58,547 nucleotides of DNA from contig DIVL01000070.1 of the NCBI GenBank assembly GCA_002435825.1, positions 1 through 58,547 of the forward strand, written 5' to 3'. Within the stretch, counting starts at the first letter, position 1. Each line of letters starts with the position of its first letter. Below, piece after piece: positions 25,883 through 34,637 of the stretch. Position numbers and translations under genes: made by a program. Origin of the DNA: Anaerolineaceae bacterium UBA6133 (GTDB lineage Bacteria > Chloroflexota > Anaerolineae > Anaerolineales > Anaerolineaceae). The notes below the pieces were generated by a model, which ran no database searches, had not been told where the DNA came from, and was given only the letters and a program-made list of their open reading frames with translations.

Positions 25883-27130
25883 CTAGTACATCTCGGTACC
25901 CTGGGTGAGGATACGCCGTTGCACGAATGTGAGCGCGAAGATAATCACCGCCAGGATGAACGCTAAAGCAGAGGCATAACCCATGGTGATGGGTCCGTTC
26001 ACACCCAGAGCTTCGGTGAAAATCAGGAAGACCGGGGTCAACGAAGTCTTTAGCGGTCCACCCGAGGTTGCCAGGTAAACCTGGTCAAAGACCTGCAGCG
26101 TACCAATTGTCCCCAATACCACGATCATCATCGTAATTGGCCTCAGCAGCGGCCTGGTGATCTGCTTGAACACCTGCCGCTTGTTGGCACCTTCGATGGA
26201 TGCCGCTTCATAGAGCGCCGGGTTGATGTCTTGCAGGGCAGCCAGGTACATGATCATGAAAGTCGGCACGGTGGTGAAAATGTTTTGGAACATAATCGCC
26301 ATCCAGGCGATACTGGGTCCACGGAAGTACCACTGTGTCGAAGGGATTTTCCCTCCAAATGCTTCAACAATCAGCTGGATCAACCCTCTTGGGTCTCCCA
26401 ACCAGGCAATTGGATTGAAATCGATCCCAACCCATCCCAATATCGTCTGAAGGAAGAAGTTCAGGTAGCCATTCTTCAGATACAGCCAGATGAAGATCAA
26501 GGTGATCACCACTGACGAAGTGACACTGGGAGCATAGAAGACTGTGCGGAAAAATTGCTTGAACTTGACTGGTGCGTTCAACAGCATCGCCATGCGCAGC
26601 GCCAGGACGGTCTGGACGGGTACAACGATGGCAGCGTACCAGAGTACGTTGTAGAGTGCCTGCAAAAAGTCCCGTTTTGTAGCGTCTGTGAATCCCGCAA
26701 AGGCTTCTTTATAGTTAGCCAGACCAATCCATTCAGGTCTGGTGAAGATGTCGTACTTGGTAAATGAGATATATAGAGCGAACAAAATGACGCCAACTGT
26801 AAAGGTAAGCGTGACAATTAAGTAAGGTGCAAGGAATGTATACCCGGTCAGGAATTCTTTTCGCTTTCGTACATTAGGCCAGACTTTTTTGACTTCCCTC
26901 GCAATGAAAAAACCAGCAATCATGGCGACGAGTACGGCAAAAATCATGAAAGGCACAGCAGTTGCCCTGACTTCTGAAAAATATGTTTGCACAGATGACA
27001 TCACCCTTGCCCCACCCATAGTTGGAGCATTCAGTAAGGCAATGACGAAGATGACCAGGACTACGCCAACAAAAGCGATAATCGCGGGGACAGTTCCTTG
27101 CTGATTGGAGTTTGTTTGTTTGTTTTCCAT
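25883..27130 (-). CDS. Sugar ABC transporter permease (MalF type)
   Basis: A 415-residue permease. It has two extra N-terminal helices (about 12-75) before the standard six-helix core, which makes it longer than typical 290-residue members and MalF-like. The EAA loop reads YEAASIEGANKRQVFKQITRPLLRP. GAGGAG precedes the ATG. It follows the binding-protein gene after a 119-base gap that holds a strong hairpin (27171-27201). Confidence 0.92.
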   Translation of the reverse strand: MENKQTNSNQQGTVPAIIAFVGVVLVIFVIALLNAPTMGGARVMSSVQTYFSEVRATAVPFMIFAVLVAMIAGFFIAREVKKVWPNVRKRKEFLTGYTFLAPYLIVTLTFTVGVILFALYISFTKYDIFTRPEWIGLANYKEAFAGFTDATKRDFLQALYNVLWYAAIVVPVQTVLALRMAMLLNAPVKFKQFFRTVFYAPSVTSSVVITLIFIWLYLKNGYLNFFLQTILGWVGIDFNPIAWLGDPRGLIQLIVEAFGGKIPSTQWYFRGPSIAWMAIMFQNIFTTVPTFMIMYLAALQDINPALYEAASIEGANKRQVFKQITRPLLRPITMMIVVLGTIGTLQVFDQVYLATSGGPLKTSLTPVFLIFTEALGVNGPITMGYASALAFILAVIIFALTFVQRRILTQGTEMY

Positions 27131-27170
27131 GCCACTCCTCGTTTTTCCAAGAACATTATGAACAACTGAG

Positions 27171-27201
27171 CCTGGGTTTCACGGGTAACGTGAAACCCAG
27201 G
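27171..27201 (-). promoter_or_regulatory. 13-bp perfect intercistronic hairpin
   Basis: CCTGGGTTTCACG at 27171-27183 pairs perfectly with CGTGAAACCCAGG at 27189-27201 around a five-base loop. It lies between the binding-protein and permease genes. There is no T-run after it on the minus strand, so it fits a stability or processing hairpin that raises binding-protein message over permease message, rather than a full terminator. Confidence 0.7.
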
Positions 27202-27249
27202 TCTTATTCCATAAAGATTTTTTTCTCCCCTCAAGGCAGAGAGAACTTT

Positions 27250-28605
27250 TTACTCGCTTAGAACAGTCTGAGCTTCAGTTTGAGCCTGTGCGAAGGCTTC
27301 TTCTACGGTTTGATCACCGAGGAAGATGCGCTCCAAAGCCTGCGAAACGGCATCGTTCACTTTACCGGTGTTAGGACCCCAGAAAGCTACCACAGAATCG
27401 GGCAGCAAACCGCCCTGGGCAATTGCCTTGTCATTCGGGTCAATAATTAGGTCAGCCTGTTCGGGATGGGTGCTGTAGGCAAAACCGGTCTTGACGATTT
27501 CAGCCTGGTTTTCATAGCCAGTCACATAGAATAGAAATGCAGCTGCGGCACGGGGATAAGGGGTAGCAGCATTGATACCGATACCATTGACGAAGATCAC
27601 ATCAGCTTTCTTGACAGGTCCTGCGGGGATTTCGACAGCTTTCCATTCAACATCCGGATAGGTGTTTTTCATGGTATTAACCATCCAGCCACCTTCGGTG
27701 GTCATGGCAGCAGCCTTCAAGCCAATGGCTTCACCACACCAACCAGTGCTGAGGTCAACCGGGCGAACCAGGCTGCCTTCTTCAAACATACCTGCTACAA
27801 AGGAAGCAGCCTCGAGCACTTCAGGGCTATCCAATAAAGCGGTGGTGTGGTCGCTGCTGGTGTAACTGCCACCATAGGAGAGCACAAACGGCAGGAAGCG
27901 AGCCCAATCAGCGCCCATGCAGAAGCCGCCGTAATTACCTTTTTCAGCAATGGTCTTGGCAGCTGCACGCATGTCTTCCCAGATCCAGTCAGCGGTCGGT
28001 TCTTCAATACCTGCATCCGCAAAAGCTTCAGGGAGATATACTAAACCGAGTGTGCCCCAGTCCTTCGGAAGCGCATAAGTTTTCCCATTCAGCTGATAAA
28101 TCGGCATCAGGCTGCTCATAAAATCATCAGTGCTGATACCGGCTTCAGCCATCAGGTCGTCCAGGGGCATGATCTGCTCGGAGGGAGCGAAAGCGGTCAT
28201 CAACTGATCGTCAACATAGAAGACGTCAGGGGCAGATCCACCAGCCATCTGGGCTTTCATTTTGGTCTGGAAGTCAGAAGGAACGGGGGTATAGTTCACG
28301 GTCACAGTCGGGCAGACGCTCTTGAAACGTTCAATACTGTCGCGATAAACCTTCTGCTCGGATTCATCACCCCAGCCAGAGAACGTGATCACTGCACCGT
28401 CTTCTACAGTCAAGGGGCAAGTCCCTTGAGTAACGGGTTCTTCCACGACTGGTTCTTCAGTAGTGGGTTCCTCAACAACAGGTACTTCAGTGGTGGGTTC
28501 TTCAACAATGGGTGTTTGAGTAGCTTCTGGCGTTGCGGTTCCACAAGCTGCCAGGATCATCGATACGATGATCAGTAACGAAACTAAACTGATTTTGGTT
28601 TTCAT
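27250..28605 (-). CDS. Sugar ABC transporter substrate-binding lipoprotein
   Basis: A 451-residue extracellular binding protein of the family 1 type. The signal ends in LAAC with lipidated Cys21, followed by a Glu/Pro/Thr/Val-rich linker made of EEPTTE-like repeats (about 30-62), then the two-lobed solute-binding domain (ITFSGWGDESEQKVYRDSI, APDVFYVDDQ). I chose the ATG at 28605 because GAGGAG precedes it and the signal peptide begins there. An in-frame ATG at 28719, also with AAGGAG, would add 38 charged residues and bury the signal. Confidence 0.92.
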   Translation of the reverse strand: MKTKISLVSLLIIVSMILAACGTATPEATQTPIVEEPTTEVPVVEEPTTEEPVVEEPVTQGTCPLTVEDGAVITFSGWGDESEQKVYRDSIERFKSVCPTVTVNYTPVPSDFQTKMKAQMAGGSAPDVFYVDDQLMTAFAPSEQIMPLDDLMAEAGISTDDFMSSLMPIYQLNGKTYALPKDWGTLGLVYLPEAFADAGIEEPTADWIWEDMRAAAKTIAEKGNYGGFCMGADWARFLPFVLSYGGSYTSSDHTTALLDSPEVLEAASFVAGMFEEGSLVRPVDLSTGWCGEAIGLKAAAMTTEGGWMVNTMKNTYPDVEWKAVEIPAGPVKKADVIFVNGIGINAATPYPRAAAAFLFYVTGYENQAEIVKTGFAYSTHPEQADLIIDPNDKAIAQGGLLPDSVVAFWGPNTGKVNDAVSQALERIFLGDQTVEEAFAQAQTEAQTVLSE

Positions 28606-28728
28606 CTTTCTCCTCTTTCGAAAATATTTTTTTTGGTCATTTTTGACCGTTTCAATGGTTGACAAAAATTCTGAGATATTCTCAATTTCAGCACATAGAA
28701 TTTGTCTGATTTTCTCCATTCACTCCTT

Positions 28729-29784
28729 TCAACTTCGCCCTTTAGCCGGCACATAGCCTGCGGTTGATTCTCGGATCTCAAGGTTGGGAGCGACCAGCTC
28801 ACATCTTGGTTCTGGATAGCTGCCGGTTTCAAGGTATTCAATAAAACGCCTCATCAGGTTTTCACCGATGGCAGGGATAGGCTGGCTAATACTGGTTAAG
28901 GGCGGGGTCAGATAACGAGCGGTTGGAGTGTCATCAAAGCCCGTCACTCCGATGTCCCTGCCCGGTTGAAGACCCGCCGTTCGCACTGCCTGCATGGCAC
29001 CGATTGCCATCATGTCGTTCATACAAACGATCGCCGTTGGTCGAATATCCGCTGGCAAGCCTAACAGGTAAGTGGTTGCTTCAAAACCCACTGCTGAAGT
29101 ACCTTCACCCCTCACAATTAGGTTGGGATCACTCATTAAACCAGCTTTGGCTAACCCTCTGAAATATCCTTCCAGGCGGTTATTACCAACACGAGAATCT
29201 TCCGGCCACGCTAAGGCAGCGATACTTCTATGACCGAGACTGACGAGGTGATCCATGGCCTGAGCGACGCCCTGACCGCCGTCCACGTCAATATACGGAA
29301 ACGATTGGTCCTGGTCTTCCAGCCGTCCGAAAGCTACAAACGGGATCTTGTTCTCCAGTAAAAAGGGCACAGATGCTTCCCCGTAGTTTAAGCGTGAAAG
29401 GATAAATCCATCCACCCTGCCAGTGTTATACAACTGGTGATAAACCTTGAGCATCCTGACGTCATCAGCATGAAAAGGAAAACAAAGCAAGTAGTAACCC
29501 TCTTCTTCCGCTGCCCGGAACATACTTTGTAGAAATGCATCAAGAATGGGGTTGGCCTGATCGGCAGGAGAGGGTTCCCAAGTGTACCCGATGGTATTGC
29601 TTCGCTGACGACGAAGACTGCGGCCGTTGTAATTAGGCGTGTAATTTAATTCGGCGATAACGCCCCAGATTCTTTTTTCAGTTTCTGGCGAAACACTGGC
29701 CTTATTATTGACCACTTTGGAGACAGTTTGATAGCTGACCCCAGCCTTGGCCGCAACTTCTTTTAGAGTAACAGACTTGGACAT
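28729..29784 (-). CDS. LacI-family transcriptional regulator
   Basis: A 351-residue repressor. The helix-turn-helix is at the N terminus (VTLKEVAAKAGVSYQTVSKVVNN), followed by the hinge (ELNYTPNYNGRSLRRQ) and a sugar-binding domain (IGYTWEPSP, VDGFILSRL, VTGFDDTPTARYLTPPLTSI). It heads the oligosaccharide operon and most likely controls it in response to the imported sugar. A perfect palindrome 24 bases upstream (29808-29819) suggests autoregulation. GAGGAATT precedes the ATG. Confidence 0.92.
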   Translation of the reverse strand: MSKSVTLKEVAAKAGVSYQTVSKVVNNKASVSPETEKRIWGVIAELNYTPNYNGRSLRRQRSNTIGYTWEPSPADQANPILDAFLQSMFRAAEEEGYYLLCFPFHADDVRMLKVYHQLYNTGRVDGFILSRLNYGEASVPFLLENKIPFVAFGRLEDQDQSFPYIDVDGGQGVAQAMDHLVSLGHRSIAALAWPEDSRVGNNRLEGYFRGLAKAGLMSDPNLIVRGEGTSAVGFEATTYLLGLPADIRPTAIVCMNDMMAIGAMQAVRTAGLQPGRDIGVTGFDDTPTARYLTPPLTSISQPIPAIGENLMRRFIEYLETGSYPEPRCELVAPNLEIRESTAGYVPAKGRS

Positions 29785-29807
29785 AATTCCTCAGTACTTC
29801 TCTCTAA

Positions 29808-29819
29808 GCGAACGTTCGC
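29808..29819. promoter_or_regulatory. Putative LacI-family operator
   Basis: GCGAACGTTCGC, a perfect 12-bp palindrome with central CG, the usual shape of a LacI-family operator. It is 24 bases before the regulator's start codon. I did not see a second copy before the ABC transporter genes. Confidence 0.6.
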
Positions 29820-30096
29820 CTTAAGCATACAACTTTTAATACCAAATGTCAAGAACTAACTAACAATTTGTTAATTGGCAGAGTTATTTCTCTTCACGAA
29901 TCTTGGAAGATTGGTTCCGCTCCTGCCGTGTTTATACGGAATTGAACCCCATAAACCTTAGCCTGCAGAACCACTGCCCTTTTGATCGTAAATACCAAAA
30001 TCGCCCAAGACCATATATTTTCTATGCCCCGATAAACCACACCCACCTATAATCAAAATCACATACTGTTTCTTTCAAAACAGATAAAGAGGACAA
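29820..30096. other. Intergenic region between divergent genes
   Basis: Apart from the operator at its left end and the ribosome site of the next gene (AGAGGA, 30089-30094), I see AT-rich sequence with probable promoters but no gene or stable hairpin. Confidence 0.5.
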
Positions 30097-30321
30097 ATGG
30101 AAGGAAAACGAAAATTCCCCTTACTGCTGTGGCCTTTTTGGGCACTGTTCCAGCTAGTTTTGTGGATCCTTAAGTTCACGGGCAGACTCGTCGGTGCAAT
30201 CTTAGGACTCGTGATAGCGATCGTGGGTGTGGTGCTCTCGATAACCATTATCGGCGCTGTCATCGGCGTGCCCATGGTTTTGCTTGGCGTAATGCTGATG
30301 ATAAAAGCCATCTTTGGCTGA
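30097..30321 (+). CDS. Small two-helix membrane protein
   Basis: A 74-residue, very hydrophobic protein: a short basic N terminus (MEGKRKFP), then two or possibly three membrane segments (about 8-30 and 34-72) rich in Ile, Val, Leu and Gly. AGAGGA precedes the ATG and a strong terminator follows, which support a real gene. I do not recognise a family. No operon partner. Confidence 0.7.
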   Translation: MEGKRKFPLLLWPFWALFQLVLWILKFTGRLVGAILGLVIAIVGVVLSITIIGAVIGVPMVLLGVMLMIKAIFG

Positions 30322-30379
30322 TCAGATTGTTTCGTAAGGATCAATTAACGCCTTGCATATGGACCTGCCTTAAGGCACA

Positions 30380-30412
30380 ACAAAATGGCTTCCTCATCGG
30401 AAGCCATTTTGT
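30380..30412. terminator. Bidirectional terminator
   Basis: ACAAAATGGCTTCC at 30380-30393 pairs perfectly with GGAAGCCATTTTGT at 30399-30412. The A-rich and T-rich ends serve both the small membrane protein gene (plus) and hsp20 (minus), which converge here. Confidence 0.9.
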
Positions 30413-30434
30413 CTAAACTTACTTTTTTCTTGAA

Positions 30435-30893
30435 TTACTCTTCGTGCTCAACGACTTTTTTGGGTTCCCGGGCAGTCACCGAAATTTTCTTCGGTTGGGT
30501 CTCGGGTTTCTTGGGCAGATGAACCACCAGGATACCGTTTTCGGTTTCCGCGCTAATCTTCTCCGAGTCGATCACGCCCGGCATCGAAATGCTGCGATAG
30601 AAGCTGCCAAAACTGCGCTCGCGGATGTGGTACTTACCTTCTTCGGATTCTCTGTTCTCTTCCTCAACCTCGCCCTTGATGGACAAAGTGTTGGCATCAT
30701 AGGTGATTTCGATCTTTTCAGGATCAAAACCCGCCACACTGGCTTTCACTACGTATTCCTGGTCATTCTCGATCACATCCAGGGGAAAGCCGGACGGAAG
30801 CTGTTCGGAGTCAATCTCGAAAAAGCGGTCCATTGCTCGTTCCAAGTTGTATTGGTTTCTCCAATAAGGAGTTCGTCTAATCATGTAAGCCAT
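30435..30893 (-). CDS. hsp20: Hsp20/alpha-crystallin small heat-shock protein
   Basis: A 152-residue cytoplasmic chaperone that holds unfolded proteins as oligomers. The alpha-crystallin domain spans about 43-140 (DVIENDQEYVVKASVAGFDPEKIEI, the GSFYRSISMP block and the AETENGILVVHLPK block). A short N-terminal arm and a charged C-terminal tail flank it. GGAGG precedes the ATG. No CIRCE element is seen in the upstream 80 bases. Confidence 0.95.
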   Translation of the reverse strand: MAYMIRRTPYWRNQYNLERAMDRFFEIDSEQLPSGFPLDVIENDQEYVVKASVAGFDPEKIEITYDANTLSIKGEVEEENRESEEGKYHIRERSFGSFYRSISMPGVIDSEKISAETENGILVVHLPKKPETQPKKISVTAREPKKVVEHEE

Positions 30894-31071
30894 ATCTACC
30901 TCCGTGTTGTTACTGTTTATGCTTAAAATTTACAAACTTTTTGTTAGAGATTGGTTAAAACTACGTATACAGTCTGTATGAATTATATTTGGCAACCGCC
31001 ATCATTCCACAAAGCTCGTTTTTGAGAGGTTTTCAGGGTAGAATAGAGATAACAAGTTAGGAACAAATTCC

Positions 31072-31085
31072 CCGGCATCAGCCGG
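31072..31085 (+). promoter_or_regulatory. Small hairpin in the rnj leader
   Basis: CCGGC, loop ATCA, GCCGG, followed by TTTATTAT, ending 11 bases before the AGGAAAG ribosome site of the RNase J gene. It could be an RNase processing or autoregulatory site; a terminator is unlikely with so short a stem. Confidence 0.4.
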
Positions 31086-31107
31086 TTTATTATGTTAGGA
31101 AAGAATT

Positions 31108-32745
31108 ATGAGTAAAAAAACATTACGTATTATCCCCCTCGGAGGTCTGGGCGAGGTGGGCAAAAACATGACAGTCTATGAATACAATCAGCAAATCCTG
31201 ATTGTGGATGCTGGCATGATGTTCCCGGATAACGACATGATCGGCATTGATTACATCATCCCCGATTTTGAGTATGTCAAACAGCGTGCCAACCAGGTGA
31301 AAGGCATTGTCATCACCCACGGTCACGAAGACCATACCGGCGCTATTGGCCACCTGCTTGAATACGTGGACGCGCCAGTCTATGCTACACCCCTCACCAA
31401 TGGCTTGATCAAAAACAAGCTCAGTCGGCGCGGGATGAAAGTTGAACCCAAGTTAGTCGATATCCAGGCAGGCGAATCAGTGCAAATTGGTCCTTTCAAG
31501 GTCGAATTTTTCCACGTCTGCCACTCCATTCCCGATGGCATTGGCCTGGGAATCGACACCCCTGCTGGTCTTATTGTGCAAACTGGCGACTACAAATTCG
31601 ACCACACCCCCATCGACGGTCGCCCCACCGACTATGGTAAGCTGGCAGAATTTGCCCGCAGAGGCGTGCTCGCGCTGCTGGCTGATTCCACCAACGCTGA
31701 ACGCTCCGGTTGGACGGCTTCAGAACGTGTGATCAATGACGCCTTCGATAAGGTTTTCTTCCAGGCGAAGGGTCGGATTATCGTTGCCACATTCGCTTCC
31801 CTGATTTCGCGCATGCAGCAGGTATTGGATACTGCGAAAAGACATGACCGCAAGGTCACTTTTGTGGGTCTCAGCATGACCGAAAACGCACGCATCGCCA
31901 AAGAACTTGGCTATCTGAATTACGACGAGAAACTTGTTGTTTCCACAGATCAGGCGCTTTCCATGCCAGACGGCAAAGTGGTACTGCTGGTGACCGGGTC
32001 CCAGGGCGAACCAACATCCATACTTGGTCGCCTGGCAAACGGCACCAACCACCGCTTCAGCGTCAAAGAAGGCGACACGATTGTGCTCTCCTCGCACCCC
32101 ATCCCGGGCAACGAAGAGCTCGTCTACCGCGCCATCAACCGCCTGATGGAACAAGGCGCAGAGGTGGTTTATGAAGCCATCATGCCCGTGCACGTTTCAG
32201 GACATGCCAGCCAGGAGGAGATCAAACTGATGCTGCATCTCGTGAAGCCGCGCTACCTGATCCCCGTCCATGGCGAAATGCGCATGCTCAAACAGCACAA
32301 GCGCCTGGCCCTCGAATTGGGTATGGAAGAAGAGCAGATCGCCCTGGTTGAGAATGGGCGCATTATTGAGTTTACCCATGGTGAGATTAAACTTGGCGAA
32401 CGCATTCCCGGCGGTTACGTCTTTGTGGACGGCATCGGCGTGGGCGATGTGGATCGCTCCACCATGCGCGACCGCGAACTGCTCAGCCAGGACGGCGTGG
32501 TTTTGCTCAACCTCGAGTTGAACAAGAATAACGGCAAGTTCAAGGAACTGGAAATCATCAGCCGCGGTTTCATCGCGCAGGAAGAGTCGCAGGAGTTGTT
32601 TGCTGAACTGCGCAAGCGTGTGGTGAAGCTGACACAATTCCCGGCGAACAATCTGCAAAAAGAAATCCAAAACGTTGCAACGTCCTATCTCAACGAGGAG
32701 ACCAAACGCCGCCCGGTAATTTTCGTTACCATCTCGAAGGCTTAA
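31108..32745 (+). CDS. rnj: Ribonuclease J
   Basis: A 545-residue RNase with both 5'-3' exonuclease and endonuclease potential, central to mRNA decay and rRNA maturation in bacteria without RNase E. The metallo-beta-lactamase motif HGHEDHTG is at about 71-78, further metal ligands are in HVCHSIPDG and TGDYKFD, the beta-CASP domain runs from about 200 to 370 (VTGSQGEP, SSHPIPGNE, VHVSGHASQEE), and a C-terminal domain follows. AGGAAAG precedes the ATG. Confidence 0.95.
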   Translation: MSKKTLRIIPLGGLGEVGKNMTVYEYNQQILIVDAGMMFPDNDMIGIDYIIPDFEYVKQRANQVKGIVITHGHEDHTGAIGHLLEYVDAPVYATPLTNGLIKNKLSRRGMKVEPKLVDIQAGESVQIGPFKVEFFHVCHSIPDGIGLGIDTPAGLIVQTGDYKFDHTPIDGRPTDYGKLAEFARRGVLALLADSTNAERSGWTASERVINDAFDKVFFQAKGRIIVATFASLISRMQQVLDTAKRHDRKVTFVGLSMTENARIAKELGYLNYDEKLVVSTDQALSMPDGKVVLLVTGSQGEPTSILGRLANGTNHRFSVKEGDTIVLSSHPIPGNEELVYRAINRLMEQGAEVVYEAIMPVHVSGHASQEEIKLMLHLVKPRYLIPVHGEMRMLKQHKRLALELGMEEEQIALVENGRIIEFTHGEIKLGERIPGGYVFVDGIGVGDVDRSTMRDRELLSQDGVVLLNLELNKNNGKFKELEIISRGFIAQEESQELFAELRKRVVKLTQFPANNLQKEIQNVATSYLNEETKRRPVIFVTISKA

Positions 32746-32766
32746 CACCCAATTATACGGATACTG

Positions 32767-32805
32767 AAAACGCCTTGGCGGCAGACAAGACTGCCAGGGC
32801 GTTTT
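32767..32805. terminator. Bidirectional terminator after rnj and DUF47
   Basis: AAAACGCCTTGGCGGCAG pairs with CTGCCAGGGCGTTTT around a six-base loop. It lies between the convergent RNase J and DUF47 genes. Confidence 0.85.
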
Positions 32806-32830
32806 GATTTAATTCCGGTTTACTGAATAG

Positions 32831-33451
32831 TTAAGAGTTTTTCATGATGACTGAGCCGATGGTATCCGCGACATGTTCACATTCATCGCAGATCCTCTCA
32901 AACCGGTCAAAAAGCCGCACCCACACCATCACCTGCATTGGGTCTTTTTCCTTGGTGTAAAGCTCGCGCACAGTCTTGAAGTAAAGTGAATCAGCAAGCT
33001 CTTCGATTACATTTACTTCTACGATTTTTTTGGCGATCAGATCGGATTTGCGAAAATGCTCAAATTCATCAAAGCAAGCTTTCATTGCCTCGGTGGATCG
33101 CACGATCAGGTCTACAAAATCAATAGCTTCAGGGCGCATTGACTTCACGTTATACATGAAAAACATCTGAAAAACCTCTTCGATGCTGTCCAACACATCA
33201 TCCAGCATGTAGGATAAGGTCGCGATATCTTCACGCTCAATCGGAGTGATAAACTCGGCGACAAGCATCTTCATCATCTGGTGCTTTTTAAGATCTGCTC
33301 CATGCTCGATCTCGTGCATGGTTTTATTGAGCTTCTCCATTTTTTCAGGATTGTAGTTCTTGACTGTTTTTTCGAGATGATGCGCGGCAAAAATCGCATC
33401 CTTCGCGATATCACTGAACATGTGGTAGTAGTTGTTGTCTTTTTTAGCCAT
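32831..33451 (-). CDS. DUF47 (PhoU-like) phosphate transport accessory protein
   Basis: A 206-residue helical protein of the DUF47/PhoU-like family, matching in length. Acidic and His metal-binding segments are visible (AAHHLEKT, HEIEHGADLKK, DRFERICDECEHVADT). Such proteins are regularly encoded with PiT transporters and are thought to modulate them. It follows the PiT gene by nine bases with AAGGA before the ATG. Confidence 0.9.
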   Translation of the reverse strand: MAKKDNNYYHMFSDIAKDAIFAAHHLEKTVKNYNPEKMEKLNKTMHEIEHGADLKKHQMMKMLVAEFITPIEREDIATLSYMLDDVLDSIEEVFQMFFMYNVKSMRPEAIDFVDLIVRSTEAMKACFDEFEHFRKSDLIAKKIVEVNVIEELADSLYFKTVRELYTKEKDPMQVMVWVRLFDRFERICDECEHVADTIGSVIMKNS

Positions 33452-33460
33452 AATATGTCC

Positions 33461-34504
33461 TTACACAAACAAGCGAATAAACAGACGAGTCACAAGGTAA
33501 CCAAGCAAACCGCAGCCCGGGAAGGTCAACACCCATGCCAGCACCATCTCCCTTACCACTCCCCAGTTCACCGAGCGTATGCGCCTTGCAGCTCCAACTC
33601 CCATGATGGCGGTGGTTTTGGTATGGGTGGTGGATACGGGCAAACCTCTAAAGAGTGTTGCCGCCAGAAGCGAAATCGCAGCTGCCAGATCCGCGCTGAA
33701 GCCCTGGTAGGTCTCGAGCTTTACCATGTCCATTCCAACTGCCTTGATGATCCGATAACCGCCAATCGAAGTCCCAAGCGCCATGACGACCGAGCAAAAC
33801 AACATCAGCCAAATTGGAATGTCAATGGCTCCTTGCACAGCCTGCCCCTTTGCCAGCGCCATCCCAATCAGGAACACGCCGATAAACTTTTGCCCGTCCT
33901 GCGCGCCGTGCATAAACGCCATCGCGGCTGCCCCGCCCACCTGCGCATTCTTGAAAAACTTATTCGTCTTTCGCCTGTCTTGGTTCTTAAAGATAACTTC
34001 AATCAGCTTGGCAATTCCCCAGCCCAGGAAGAAACCGCCAAAAGTGGAGAGGAGCAAGCCAAACACGACCTTCATCCACTCCGCGCCGTTAATCCCTTTG
34101 AAGCTGTTGAAATACGCCACCGCCGCGCCAGTCAGACCGGCAATCAACGCGTGGCTTTCAGAGGTTGGGATGCCGAAGTACCAGGCGGCGGTCGCCCAGA
34201 TCACAATGGATGCCAGGGCACCGCTGAGCGCAATGGAACTGGCTTTCACATCGGTGCCGAAATCCACCATGTTACTGATGGTCATGGCTACTTTACTGGA
34301 GATCATCGTCATCACAAACACGCCGAGAAAGTTGAAGACAGCTGCCATTAATATGGCATTTTTTGGTTTGATCGCGCGCGTTGAAATGCAGGTGGCAATT
34401 GCATTCGGCGCGTCTGTCCAGCCATTGACCAGGATAACACCTATAGTCAGAATGACTGTTACCATCAGTGCAGGATTTGCGAGAATATCCTGAATAAACT
34501 CCAC
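33461..34504 (-). CDS. pit: Inorganic phosphate transporter, PiT family
   Basis: A 347-residue integral membrane protein with the duplicated PiT signature: GWTDAPNAIATCISTRAI near the N terminus and AFMHGAQDGQKFIGVF in the second half. Low-affinity, ion-driven phosphate (metal-phosphate) uptake is expected. The start is a GTG at 34504 with AAGGCGG upstream. It forms an operon with the DUF47 gene. Confidence 0.92.
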   Translation of the reverse strand: MEFIQDILANPALMVTVILTIGVILVNGWTDAPNAIATCISTRAIKPKNAILMAAVFNFLGVFVMTMISSKVAMTISNMVDFGTDVKASSIALSGALASIVIWATAAWYFGIPTSESHALIAGLTGAAVAYFNSFKGINGAEWMKVVFGLLLSTFGGFFLGWGIAKLIEVIFKNQDRRKTNKFFKNAQVGGAAAMAFMHGAQDGQKFIGVFLIGMALAKGQAVQGAIDIPIWLMLFCSVVMALGTSIGGYRIIKAVGMDMVKLETYQGFSADLAAAISLLAATLFRGLPVSTTHTKTTAIMGVGAARRIRSVNWGVVREMVLAWVLTFPGCGLLGYLVTRLFIRLFV

Positions 34505-34637
34505 TGGAGCCGCCTTCTTAAGAAGATAACAGGATTATATCTGTTAACAATACTTTCGGGTGAAAGCTGAAATCGCAGGATGTTGTTACAGGTAAAGAGC
34601 CTATGAAAGTTCGCTGCGATTGCTTGATTTCAGATGT

